A program made the translations under genes and the position numbers. Below the pieces are notes generated by a model that saw only the letters and a program-made list of their open reading frames with translations, had not been told where the DNA came from and did not search any database. From Nostoc sphaeroides (lineage in GTDB: Bacteria > Cyanobacteriota > Cyanobacteriia > Cyanobacteriales > Nostocaceae): a DNA stretch of 64,000 nt. Shown here in pieces: positions 49,386 through 58,304 of this stretch. Each line of letters opens with the position of its first letter. Position 1 is the first letter of the stretch. The stretch is taken from contig NZ_CP031941.1 of assembly GCF_003443655.1 (NCBI RefSeq), positions 5,543,001 to 5,607,000 on the forward strand, read 5' to 3'.

Positions 49386-50762
49386 TTAAATTTCATGAGA
49401 TTGAGCTACAGGTATCCTAATTATAAATTCTGCACCTTTTTTTGGAACAGAAAAACAGCTAATTTGTCCCTGATGTTTTTCAACTATAATTTGATAGCTT
49501 ATAAATAATCCTAGTCCAGTACCTTTACCCACATCTTTAGTGGTAAAAAACGGATCAAAAAGCTTTGAGTGAAATTCTTCATTTATCCCCAAACCGTTAT
49601 CAGCAATACTAACCATTATCCATTTTTCATCGATTACCTCAGTTTTAATTTCAATTTGGGGATTATTCGTAGCTTGTGGATTGACTTCTGACCACTGACC
49701 ATTGACAGCCGATGCTTCCAGCGCATCGATCGCATTAACAATAATATTCATAAACACTTGGTTAAGTTGACCAGGATAGCAAGTTACATTGGGTAATTGA
49801 CTATATTTTTTGATGATTTTGATTTCTGGGTACTCATGCCTAGCTTGCAGCCGATGTTCCAAAATCATTAAAGTATTATCAATTCCTTCATGGATATTGA
49901 CTTGCTTAAGTTCTGCTTCATCAAGTCTCGAAAAATTACGTAGGGATTTAACAATTTCCTGAATGCGCTCTGTTCCTACTTGCATTGAGTGGAAGAGTTG
50001 AGTTATGTCTTGAATCAGAAAATCTAAGTCTATTTCTTCTATATGCTCTTGGATTTCTGGAGGAGTATTTGGACAAAGATGTTGATAAATTTGCACCAAT
50101 TTTAGTAAATCTTGAGTGTATTCATGGGCGTGGTGAAGGTTTCCATGAATAAAACTGACGGGGTTATTAATTTCATGGGCAATACCAGCGACCATCTGTC
50201 CTAAACTAGACATTTTCTCAGCTTGGATAAGCTGAGTTTGGGTAAGTTTTAGTTCATTTAGTGTTTCTTGTAAAGCAGCTGTACGTTCCTCAACTCGAAT
50301 TTCTAGCTCTTGATTCATTTTCTTGAGCGCTTCCTCTGCCTGTTTACGTCTCTGAACTTCTTTTGCTAATTCATCAATTTTTTGGTTCAAAATAATGAAA
50401 TTACCGGTGGCTAAAGTTCTATTTTCCAAGCGTAAGAGAATTAAAGCTGAAGATTCAGGAGACCAAGGTTGAATAACGGCTCCTTGGCTACGACATATTA
50501 AGGTTTGTCCATCATTCTTTCGTAAAGTCAAGGAGCCAATAACCATTGCCCTGCTACTTGAACAAGCTTGCAGGTACTTTACAACATCATTAGCAGACTC
50601 AGTTACAAATTCAAAGAGCGTTTTTTGCCGCATTTGCTGACGCCGTAACCCCAGCATATCTGCTGCTGGTTGATTGGTAGCCAACAACTGACCATCACTA
50701 CTTACTAGGAGTAAAGATTCTGGTAAAACTCTAGCAAATTCAATAAATTGTTCAGGAGTCAT
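49386..50762 (-). CDS. PAS-domain sensor histidine kinase
   Basis: 458 residues from the ATG at 50762. A PAS domain occupies about 1-115 (ESLLLVSSDGQLLATNQPAA, DMLGLRRQQMRQKTLFEFV). A coiled coil follows (EVQRRKQAEEALKKMNQELE), then phosphoacceptor helix MVAGIAHEINNPVSFIHGNL, N-box NQVFMNIIVNAIDALEA, DNGLGI and GKGTGLGLFISYQIIVEKH. A 7-bp-repeat-like insertion encodes SAVNGQWSEVNPQATNN inside the ATPase domain. No membrane segment, so a cytosolic sensor. Last gene of the one-strand signalling cassette. Confidence 0.92.
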   Translation of the reverse strand: MTPEQFIEFARVLPESLLLVSSDGQLLATNQPAADMLGLRRQQMRQKTLFEFVTESANDVVKYLQACSSSRAMVIGSLTLRKNDGQTLICRSQGAVIQPWSPESSALILLRLENRTLATGNFIILNQKIDELAKEVQRRKQAEEALKKMNQELEIRVEERTAALQETLNELKLTQTQLIQAEKMSSLGQMVAGIAHEINNPVSFIHGNLHHAHEYTQDLLKLVQIYQHLCPNTPPEIQEHIEEIDLDFLIQDITQLFHSMQVGTERIQEIVKSLRNFSRLDEAELKQVNIHEGIDNTLMILEHRLQARHEYPEIKIIKKYSQLPNVTCYPGQLNQVFMNIIVNAIDALEASAVNGQWSEVNPQATNNPQIEIKTEVIDEKWIMVSIADNGLGINEEFHSKLFDPFFTTKDVGKGTGLGLFISYQIIVEKHQGQISCFSVPKKGAEFIIRIPVAQSHEI

Positions 50763-50846
50763 GGGGCTTTCAATTTCAGGGTTCGACTCTACTTTACATA
50801 TCTGCACTCAAGCTTGTATCTTGGGGTTGGTTTGGTGGTGAAGGCT

Positions 50847-51389
50847 TTACACAGATTCTAGTCCCCTAAAGTATTCTCGGCCTTCTGCATCTTCTGCCTC
50901 TTCTGTAAGTTTTAAGTAAATAATAACTTTACATCCAGAAGCACCCTGTGCTATGGTTTCTTGCAATTCTACTTTCGCATATCCCAGATTATTAGCTGCG
51001 ATCGTTCCAAAAACGTTTGAAGTCATCATACACATGGCAGGGCGATTAACCACTTTTTCCGCAAATGGGCAGACACGGTTGCCAAAGATAATTTTTTCAT
51101 CATCCTGCTCAATGACATAAAAATCGCCTTGGATTCGTCTTTTTAAATCAATCAAGACATCAGCTACCTGCTGACGCGAAAGATTTGAGACTTCCAGAGC
51201 AGATTTGTAATCTTGGTTTAGCTGCCTAGCCATCCTTTCACCAACTACACTAATAAATCCAGAAGCTTCTTCTAACCCAACTACGTCCTGCAAAGTACCA
51301 GATAATTCTCTGATTAATGTACGTAAAAATATATCCCGTTCTAAAGAAAGATTAAGCGTAGCCATTGAGTGGTTAAGTGCATTAGTCAT
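50847..51389 (-). CDS. MeOut-like (methanogen output domain type) signalling protein
   Basis: 180 residues from the ATG at 51389; an upstream start at 51437 is possible. After an N-terminal helix (LSLERDIFLRTLIRELSGTL) comes an alpha/beta domain with IEQDDEKIIFGNRVCPFAEK, RPAMCMMTSNVFGTIAANNL and ETIAQGASGCKVIIYL. The cysteines (CPF, CMM, GCK) resemble the MeOut/V4R-type small-molecule or metal-binding output domain. Lies between two kinase genes on the same strand. Likely sensory partner; exact family uncertain. Confidence 0.65.
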   Translation of the reverse strand: MTNALNHSMATLNLSLERDIFLRTLIRELSGTLQDVVGLEEASGFISVVGERMARQLNQDYKSALEVSNLSRQQVADVLIDLKRRIQGDFYVIEQDDEKIIFGNRVCPFAEKVVNRPAMCMMTSNVFGTIAANNLGYAKVELQETIAQGASGCKVIIYLKLTEEAEDAEGREYFRGLESV

Positions 51390-51510
51390 AAATTTTGAAG
51401 ACACAATGAAAGGAACTACAGTTCTAGAGTTCCCCAAAATACATCTAAAGTAACTGCTTAATCTCTTTATAGTTTGCTATTTTTCATAAATAATTGGTAT
51501 ATTTGCTATT

Positions 51511-52554
51511 TTAATAAATTGGAATGGTGATTATAAACTCAGAACCTTCCCCTAACACAGAATTCACTTTAAAAGTTCCTCTATGTTTTTGGATAATTAT
51601 TTGATAGGCGATTGATAATCCTAATCCTGTCCCTTTTCCCACAGGTTTGGTTGTGAATAAATGCTCAAACATTTTTTGCTGGACATCAGCCGATATTCCT
51701 ACACCATTATCTTGAATCCGAATCAATACGTGATTTATATCTTCAATTAGGGCAGTATGAATTGTAATTTGATTGGGATTTGCCTTGATTTTATCAAAAC
51801 TCAGTCCAGAGTTAGACTCTTCTACAGCATCAATAGCATTTGCCAATAAATTCATAAATACCTGATTCAGTTGTCCTGGAAAACATTTTATTAAAGGAAA
51901 TTCGCCGTAATCTTTAACTACTTGAATATCAGGACGAATCTTATTAGCTTTCAAACGGTGCTTGAGAATCATAAGAGTGCTATCAATACCTTCATGAATG
52001 TTAAAAAGAAGTTTTTGCTCTGTATCTGCTCTAGAAAAAATTCGCAAGCTATCGCTAATGCTACAAATACGATCTGTGCCTTCTTTCATCGATGAAATTA
52101 GTTTAGGTAAATCCTCGCGGATATATTCAAGTTCAATGACTTCGATTGTTTTTTGAATTTGCTGAGATGCTTTGGGATAGGTCTGCTGATAAAGGTTTAT
52201 CAGATGTAACAAATTCTCAATATACTCTTGAGCCGGAGTCAGATTACCTGCTATAAAGCTAACTGGGTTGTTAATTTCATGAGCTACATCTGCAACAAGA
52301 TTTCCCAAACTAGACATCTTATTCTGCATTATCTGAAGATTAAGAAGCATCATTTCTAACTCCTGGCTTCTTTCTTCTAAGCTATTTTGATATTCCTTTA
52401 ATTCCTCAATTACTGTCCTCAGCAAAGATTCTTTTTTTTTATTTATATCTTCAAGTTTTATCCGGTCTGATTCAGAACGCTCCAATTGTTTTTGGATAAT
52501 TCTCTTGGCTTTTTTTAGTTCCTTAATTTCTCGTTGATAATCCCCAATTTCCAT
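51511..52554 (-). CDS. Sensor histidine kinase with N-terminal coiled coil
   Basis: 347 residues with no recognised sensor: a long coiled coil (residues 1-85) leads directly into phosphoacceptor helix LVADVAHEINNPVSFIAGNL, then N-box NQVFMNLLANAIDAVEE, DNGVGI and GKGTGLGLSIAYQIIIQKH. Starts six bases after the FIST gene stop, so the two are almost certainly cotranscribed. The kinase core is paralogous to the genes at 49386 and 53751. The FIST protein probably supplies the input. Confidence 0.9.
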   Translation of the reverse strand: MEIGDYQREIKELKKAKRIIQKQLERSESDRIKLEDINKKKESLLRTVIEELKEYQNSLEERSQELEMMLLNLQIMQNKMSSLGNLVADVAHEINNPVSFIAGNLTPAQEYIENLLHLINLYQQTYPKASQQIQKTIEVIELEYIREDLPKLISSMKEGTDRICSISDSLRIFSRADTEQKLLFNIHEGIDSTLMILKHRLKANKIRPDIQVVKDYGEFPLIKCFPGQLNQVFMNLLANAIDAVEESNSGLSFDKIKANPNQITIHTALIEDINHVLIRIQDNGVGISADVQQKMFEHLFTTKPVGKGTGLGLSIAYQIIIQKHRGTFKVNSVLGEGSEFIITIPIY

Positions 52555-52560
52555 TAGATT

Positions 52561-53712
52561 CTACCGATTTCCCAAAATTAAAGTTACAAAAGTTTCATTG
52601 TGAAATTGCGTCTGGTTAGTTCGAGCTATAGGAGCAATTTCTCCATAAGAATAAAATCCACAGGCAGGTAAATAGCCAGTCAGACAAAGTTTCGTATTCT
52701 GGTACTCTTCTTGTGCCCTTGTACCAAGTATTTGCCGACGAGCTACACATGAAAAGAACAACACAGCACTTGGTTCTGTACCTGGATAATTATCCAAAGC
52801 ATTCATAAATGATGCTTTGGAAGCTGCCAAAATATCTTCATAAGCTGCTTCGGAAATTTGAATAACTGCTTGATCGGGAATATCTCCAAAAAAGGTTATG
52901 CTACCAGATTCTTGATTGTAACTAATAGGCGCTCTGATATAAAAATTTTCTCCATTTTGATCAAACACTGCTAGCGGATATTCCATTGAAGGAGGAAGCA
53001 AACCTAGATAATGATGATAAAAATCTAAAGCTGGCTTACCATCTATTTCATAGAGAATGTTCTTATCTACTTTAGTTACTTTGCTTGTTTGACCGATGGG
53101 ATGCCAACCACTTGCAACAGCGTGGGAAAACAATATTGTGCCGGAAAAAATTAGAATTGGTACAGAATCACTTAATACTTCTGTTTGAAAAAATTGATAT
53201 GTATTTTGATATCTTGACTGATCGCCTGCTAAACCACCAAATATTGGCATATCTTGTCCAAGAGCTAGTTTTAAGCCATTTAATATAGACACACCACTAG
53301 TTGTGAGGCTCTCTGGATGAGTTAAACATAGCTTTGGATCTGCGGTACTTTTTGCTTTGGCTTCCTCCACAGCTTGTTTAGTTGCAGTAATTGGATCGTC
53401 TGAAACTTTGCGTCCAACTCCTGCATAAATTTCAACTTCGTCTGAGCAAAATAACATCAAGGTGATTGAGTCTTGCTGAAACTCTAAGACTGAAGAAATT
53501 TCTCCATCTGTTGTTCCACCAATTAACTCAATCCCCGAAAAAGCCTGATGAATTTGCTGCAAAATCAGCGAATGTTCAAAGTCAATTGCAGCAAAAAGAA
53601 TTCCAGCTTTTGGTATATCTCCTGCAAGAAAACTTACACATTGCTGAATAACTTCTTCAACTGCTGATAGAGAATCTGGATCGTTACTGTGACCGACTAC
53701 TGCCTTAAACAT
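52561..53712 (-). CDS. FIST-domain sensory protein
   Basis: 383 residues from the ATG at 53712 (a TTG start at 53754 overlapping the upstream stop is possible). N-terminal FIST domain: MFKAVVGHSNDPDSLSAVEE, AGILFAAIDFEHSLILQQIH, GIELIGGTTDGEISSVLEF. C-terminal FIST_C domain: YPLAVFDQNGENFYIRAPIS, AVLFFSCVARRQILGTRAQE and GFYSYGEIAP. FIST domains are predicted small-ligand sensors, perhaps for amino acids, that work with kinases or chemoreceptors; here the partner would be the kinase six bases downstream. Confidence 0.9.
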   Translation of the reverse strand: MFKAVVGHSNDPDSLSAVEEVIQQCVSFLAGDIPKAGILFAAIDFEHSLILQQIHQAFSGIELIGGTTDGEISSVLEFQQDSITLMLFCSDEVEIYAGVGRKVSDDPITATKQAVEEAKAKSTADPKLCLTHPESLTTSGVSILNGLKLALGQDMPIFGGLAGDQSRYQNTYQFFQTEVLSDSVPILIFSGTILFSHAVASGWHPIGQTSKVTKVDKNILYEIDGKPALDFYHHYLGLLPPSMEYPLAVFDQNGENFYIRAPISYNQESGSITFFGDIPDQAVIQISEAAYEDILAASKASFMNALDNYPGTEPSAVLFFSCVARRQILGTRAQEEYQNTKLCLTGYLPACGFYSYGEIAPIARTNQTQFHNETFVTLILGNR

Positions 53713-53750
53713 AAATTTATCTATATGGAGAATTATTTTTGCTATGATTT

Positions 53751-55070
53751 TCAAACGGGAAGCTTAATGATGAACTCTGAACCTTGTTCTGGTGCTGAAT
53801 TTACTTCCAGAGTTCCTCCGTGTTTCTCGACAACAATTTGACGAGCAATTGATAACCCTAATCCTGTGCCTTGACCCACAGGTTTGGTGGTGAATAAATG
53901 GTCAAAGATTTTTTGTTGAACATCAGGTGACATTCCCACGCCATTATCTTTAATCCGAATCAAAATATGTTTTTTGTTTTCAGTGAGGCTAGTTTGAATC
54001 AAAACTTGATTGGGATTTGCTTCAATTTCAATATAGGTGTGCCCTACATTAGACTCCTCTAAAGCATCAATAGCGTTAGCTAATAAATTCATAAATACCT
54101 GATTTAGTTGTCCGATAAAGCATTCTATTTCTGGCAAATTACCGTAATCTCTAATTACCTGAATATCGGGACGATCTTCGGATGCTTTTAAGCGATGTTT
54201 GAGAATCATGATTGTGCTGTCAATGCCATCATGAATGTTGCAATAAACTTTTATCGAGCTATCTGCGCGAGAAAAGGTTCTCAGACTAGTACTAATGTTG
54301 CGAATGCGCTGAACACCCTCTTTCATTGAGGAAATTAAATTAGGTAGATCGGCAAGCATATACTTCAAATCTATCGCTGCAATTTCTTTTTGAATTTCTG
54401 GAACCGGATTAGGATAATGCTGCTGATAGAGGTTAATGATCTTGCTCATGTCTTGGAAATATGCTGAAGCGTGTCCGAGATTGCCATGAATGAAACCAAC
54501 TGGATTATTAATTTCATGAGCAACTCCTGCTACTAATTGACCAAGGGCAGACATTTTTTCTGTCTGTACAAGCTGAACTTGAGACTCTTGTAAGTCTTTT
54601 AATGCCCTAGACAAGGCTGCTGTCCTTTCTGCAACTCGTTTTTCTAAAGTTTTTGTGAGATTTCGTAATTGAATATGGGTTTTAATTCTAGCTAATAATT
54701 CTTCTTCATGAAAGGGCTTAGTGATGTAATCAACTGCCCCGATATTTAGACCTTTTACCTTACTCTCAGTATCAGAATTCGCCGTCATAAAAATTACTGG
54801 AATATCACAAGTATCGGAGTTGTATTTCAGCCTTTTACAGGTTTCAAACCCATCTATTCCCGGCATCATTACATCTAATAGAATCAAATCAGGGGGTCTA
54901 GATTCAACTTGCTTAATTGCACTTTCTCCATTATTTTCTGTAATAACTTTAAAACCTATGTTAGTTAATATGTTAAATACAATTTCTAAATTTGTAGTAG
55001 TATCATCTACCACTAAAATTAAACTATCTTCTGGTAAATCAAAGGTTTTTATATCAGTTTTGTAATTCAT
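53751..55070 (-). CDS. Response-regulator/histidine kinase fusion (REC-HK)
   Basis: 439 residues. The N-terminal receiver domain (about 15-130) has VVDDTTTNLEIV, phosphoacceptor Asp in PDLILLDVMMPGIDG, and Lys in DYITKPFHEEE. A coiled coil then leads to a kinase core: LVAGVAHEINNPVGFIHGNL, NQVFMNLLANAIDALEE, DNGVGM, GQGTGLGLSIARQIVVEKHG. First gene of the cassette; 38 bases separate its stop from the FIST ATG. Receiver-first kinases of this kind usually relay phosphate from another kinase. Confidence 0.92.
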   Translation of the reverse strand: MNYKTDIKTFDLPEDSLILVVDDTTTNLEIVFNILTNIGFKVITENNGESAIKQVESRPPDLILLDVMMPGIDGFETCKRLKYNSDTCDIPVIFMTANSDTESKVKGLNIGAVDYITKPFHEEELLARIKTHIQLRNLTKTLEKRVAERTAALSRALKDLQESQVQLVQTEKMSALGQLVAGVAHEINNPVGFIHGNLGHASAYFQDMSKIINLYQQHYPNPVPEIQKEIAAIDLKYMLADLPNLISSMKEGVQRIRNISTSLRTFSRADSSIKVYCNIHDGIDSTIMILKHRLKASEDRPDIQVIRDYGNLPEIECFIGQLNQVFMNLLANAIDALEESNVGHTYIEIEANPNQVLIQTSLTENKKHILIRIKDNGVGMSPDVQQKIFDHLFTTKPVGQGTGLGLSIARQIVVEKHGGTLEVNSAPEQGSEFIIKLPV

Positions 55071-55348
55071 GTCTTTAAATTAATTTAACTCCTTGTTAAT
55101 TATTCACTATTGGCCCGGCGATCGCAGCTAAGTTACCTTTGTTTTATTGGCAGACTGACTGACAAATTTCTAGCCTAATAATCCTATAGTTCCCAAAAAC
55201 TCTGAGAACAGCAACATTCTCAGACTAAATTCCTCTATGCGACCACGGAGGCGAATTGACAATAAATCCCAAATATGGATAAGTTTAAAAACTCCATTTT
55301 TTGTAAGCGCACAGCATTGCTCATTGGTGTCAACTTAAGCAAAAACTC
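55071..55348. other. Upstream region of the signalling cassette
   Basis: No gene. Probably contains the cassette promoter near 55080-55130; a CTGAGAA/TTCTCAG hairpin lies at about 55201-55222. Confidence 0.45.
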
Positions 55349-55504
55349 TTTTAAAACCCAATACGGTTCAGTTAAGGAAAATTGTAGGTTGGGTTGAGCG
55401 ACAGCGAAACCCAACAAACCCGCCAAATGTTGGGTTTCGTTCCTCAACCCAACCTACGTGTATCAAGGTTTTTGGCTTTAACTGAACCGTATTGTTTTAA
55501 AACC
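55349..55504. repeat. 136-bp miniature element with 10-bp target duplication
   Basis: The element is 55359-55494, beginning CAATACGGTTCAGTTAAGG and ending TTAACTGAACCGTATTG. It is flanked by perfect TTTTAAAACC copies (55349-55358, 55495-55504). The core is a palindrome built on TGTAGGTTGGGTTGAG / CTCAACCCAACCTACG. Confidence 0.9.
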
Positions 55505-55616
55505 TCGTTTTCAGCCAGAGTCGGGAAATGCTGCTCCTAGCGGCTCTGCCGCCAGTAACAGAGGCGGCAGAGAGAGCCGCTAGGATGGCATTCCCAGTCG
55601 GAGACTGGGAACGAGG
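55503..55616. repeat. Large nested palindrome
   Basis: CCTCGTTTTCAGCCAGAGTC at the left mirrors GACTGGGAACGAGG at the right. Inside, AGCGGCTCTGCCGCC mirrors GGCGGCAGAGAGAGCCGCT. Typical of cyanobacterial palindromic repeats. Confidence 0.75.
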
Positions 55617-56035
55617 TGCGAGGTAAGAAATAATCTCTACAAGGTTGTTTTAGACTGGCTTTCACGTTAAATTGACACCAATGAGCAATGCGCTGTGCCC
55701 ATACAGCATGGTCTATTTACGGATCGCAGGATATTAAGAAAAAAGCCTGCCGTTCTCTTTCGATTAAGAGCAAACTGCGGCAGGTTTAGTGGGTATTTGG
55801 CTGCTTTTCTAGACTGTCAACCTCTTCTTTTGCGAAGACGCTGTGTTTCGACTCCGCTTAACATAAATTCGCGTTCGGGAAATTCAAAATTCAAAATTTA
55901 TAGAGGTGCAGATAATTGCTAGTTATTTTTTCCTGCTTTTGAATTTTGTGGTCAACGATGATTTGTCAACATAAGTATTTTTGTACTAACTATTTTTACC
56001 CGCTTTGGCTGCGATAATAATAATGAGTACAAATG
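55617..56035. other. Spacer between palindrome and response regulator
   Basis: No supported gene; a short ORF at 55695-55922 has no family features. CCTGCCG and CGGCAGG near 55747 and 55779 form a hairpin. Confidence 0.45.
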
Positions 56036-56689
56036 CTACTTGATTTTTTGTTTAATAAAGGTCACAACCTGAGTTAGCTGTTTCTTCAAGCCATCGATTT
56101 CAGCTTGCATTTTGACAATTTTCTCATTCAATGCATTAATTTCTGCGTTGGAGGCTTCCCTGGTAGTTGGAGTTGCGTTGCTTGCCGCCGTAGGCATCGC
56201 AGTATTTGCGACGCTAGGGGCTGCTACCGTAGCAGTGGCTACACTAGAAGTTGCAACTGTGCCATTTTTGACAGCGACTCCTGCTCCTACTGGCACTAGT
56301 TCTGGGCGTGGCAGTTTCGCCTTGGTCATAGCTAACTTAATTGCGTTAATTAGTTGCTTCTGATCAAAAGGCTTACCCAGAAATTCAAAGTATTCAAAGG
56401 GTTCTGTGATTTTCTCAGTCACCTCTTCTTTGCGGCCAGACATGATCACCAAAGGAATTTTCCTTAATTCCGGATCGGCTTGGACTTTCTGGAAAACCTC
56501 CCAGCCACTCATTTTAGGCAACAGGAAATCCAGCATAATCAGGCTGAGTTTTTCTTGAAGAATGAAATTTAGTCCTTCTAAACCGTCTTTTGCTTCCAGT
56601 ACCTCAAAATTGCCCGGAGGCAACATTTCTCGTACTTTTACCCTGACAACTGTAGTGTCATCGATAACTAAAATTTTGTTGCTTGCCAC
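56036..56689 (-). CDS. Single-receiver response regulator with coiled-coil tail
   Basis: 217 residues from a GTG at 56689 (VASNKILVIDDTTVVRVKVR). A frame extension to 56857 exists but looks noncoding. Receiver domain: acidic pair in VIDDTT, phosphoacceptor Asp in LSLIMLDFLLPKMSGWEVFQ, Thr/Ser position VIMSGRKEEV, Lys in EFLGKPFDQKQ. An Ala/Thr/Val-rich linker follows, ending in a short coiled coil (NEKIVKMQAEIDGLKKQL). No DNA-binding domain, so it acts by protein contact. Possibly a target of the nearby kinases. Confidence 0.88.
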   Translation of the reverse strand: MASNKILVIDDTTVVRVKVREMLPPGNFEVLEAKDGLEGLNFILQEKLSLIMLDFLLPKMSGWEVFQKVQADPELRKIPLVIMSGRKEEVTEKITEPFEYFEFLGKPFDQKQLINAIKLAMTKAKLPRPELVPVGAGVAVKNGTVATSSVATATVAAPSVANTAMPTAASNATPTTREASNAEINALNEKIVKMQAEIDGLKKQLTQVVTFIKQKIK

Positions 56690-57178
56690 GACTGTTTGCT
56701 CTAACAGAAACTTTAAGTGTAAATAGCGGCTTTGCCGATTGTCATTGAGAATTCCCCCACTATATACAAAATTTTTAGCAATTGGGGGATAGTATATTTC
56801 GGTATAAATGACATTGCTAGAGGTGTTTAGCAAAACTTTTGCTTGTGCTATTTTCAATTTGTGTCATCGTTATATTTAAGGCTTTAGCTCTGTTCTAGGG
56901 CATAAGGGACATGGTGACACCGAGAGATAGTGCATCGGTGAGAGCATCCGCGCGTCTATTCTTAAGCTGTTACGCAAATAACGTTGTACATTTACCTGAT
57001 GACTGTTGACGGTTGACTGATGACCGATAACCTTTACCTGATGACTGTTGACGGTTGACTGATGACCGACAACCGTCAACTGTCAACGATTATAAAGAAT
57101 GTTTATATAATTTAGACGCATATCAGCTTATCTATCATTTGTTAATTAACAGACCATCTATATCCGTATCTTGCTTAG
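56690..57178. other. Spacer between response regulator and lipA
   Basis: Holds the tandem repeat at 56991-57074 and otherwise no supported gene. Confidence 0.5.
56991..57074. repeat. 42-bp direct repeat, two copies
   Basis: The unit TTTACCTGATGACTGTTGAC followed by GGTTGACTGATGACCGA and AACC occurs twice (56991-57032, 57033-57074) with one difference. It uses the same TTGACTG / TTGACGG words as the core of the 135-bp miniature elements. CCGTCAACTGTCAACG follows and can pair with it. Confidence 0.9.
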
Positions 57179-58121
57179 ATGTCTATGATTTCATCACAAC
57201 GAGCCGAACTAAAGTCTGAAATTACGGCAATGCCTAGCTGGTTACGTCGTCCTATTGGCAAAGCCAGTGAAATCTCTACCGTACAACGCATTATTAAGCA
57301 GCGCCAAATTCACACAATTTGCGAAGAAGGGCGCTGTCCCAATCGGGGGGAGTGCTATGCCCAAAAAACTGCAACTTTCTTACTAATGGGGCCTACCTGC
57401 ACACGCTCTTGTGCTTTCTGTCAAGTAGATAAAGGTCATGCACCGATGCCTCTTGATTTAGAAGAACCCCAAAAGGTAGCCCAGGCGGTGCAGCTTTTAG
57501 GATTGCGTTATGTGGTGCTGACCTCTGTAGCCCGTGATGACTTGCCCGATCAGGGCGCAGGGCATTTTGTGGAGACGATCGCAACTATCCGCCAGTTGAA
57601 CCCAGAGACTCAAATTGAAGTGCTGACTCCCGATTTATGGGGTGGTGCTGGTGTTGGGGAATCAGGTCAACGCCAGCGAATTGCCATGATTGTAAAAGCC
57701 AAACCAGCTTGTTTTAATCACAATATTGAGACAGTGAAACGGTTAACCGGGCCAGTGCGCCGAGGAGCCAAATACGATCGCTCCCTCTCAGTACTAGCTA
57801 TGGTCAAAGAAATCGATTCGACAATTCCCACCAAATCAGGTTTGATGCTGGGACACGGAGAAACACTTGATGAAGTCGTTGAAGCAATGGCTGATCTAAG
57901 GGATGTGGGGTGCGATTCGCTTGACTATTGGGCAGTATATGCGTCCTTCTTTAGAACATCTGCCAGTCCAAAAATATTGGACTCCAGAGGAATTTGAGCA
58001 ACTCGGCAGATTAGCATGGGAAATGGGATTCAACCATGTTCGTTCTGGGCCTCTGGTTCGCAGTTCCTATCATGCTGGAGAGGAGGGAGTGGGGAGTGGG
58101 GAGTCGGGAGTCGGGGGATGA
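57179..58121 (+). pseudogene. lipA: Lipoyl synthase, frameshifted near the 3' end
   Basis: Radical SAM enzyme that inserts two sulfurs into octanoyl groups of lipoyl-dependent enzymes. Both cluster motifs are present: CEEGRCPNRGECY and GPTCTRSCAFCQVDKG. The frame is good to VGCD near 57915, then shifts; the other frame continues LTIGQYMRPSLEHLPVQKYW and NHVRSGPLVRSSYHAGEE. The lesion is one extra base in a HIP1 site (GCGATTCGC at 57912-57920); with GCGATCGC the protein reads VGCDRLTIGQYM. The last residues (GVGSGESGVGG) come from the 7-bp repeat array. If real, the lesion removes the C-terminal fifth or so. A sequencing error is possible. Confidence 0.88.
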
Positions 58122-58205
58122 GGGGGATGAGGGGGATGAGGCAGGGGAAGAAATAACCAATGCCCCATACCCAGTCCCCACTCCCCATTCCCCACTCCCC
58201 ATTCC
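58081..58205. repeat. Inverted pair of heptanucleotide arrays
   Basis: GGGGAGT/CGGGAGT and GGGGGATGA units (58085-58150) face CCCCACTCCCCATT units (58165-58205). The array forms the lipA C-terminus and lies between lipA and psaX. Confidence 0.9.
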
Positions 58206-58304
58206 CCAATTCTTAACTTCACACAAATATTCTTAAAGAATTTGAATATTTGGTACACCAGTTTGGTATTTCTTAAAAAGTCCTGACATTAGGAGAATCG
58301 CATT

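Noticed and set aside
55695..55922. 75-codon ORF between the palindrome and the response regulator
   Set aside because: No ribosome site, spans a hairpin and common repeats, no recognisable family.
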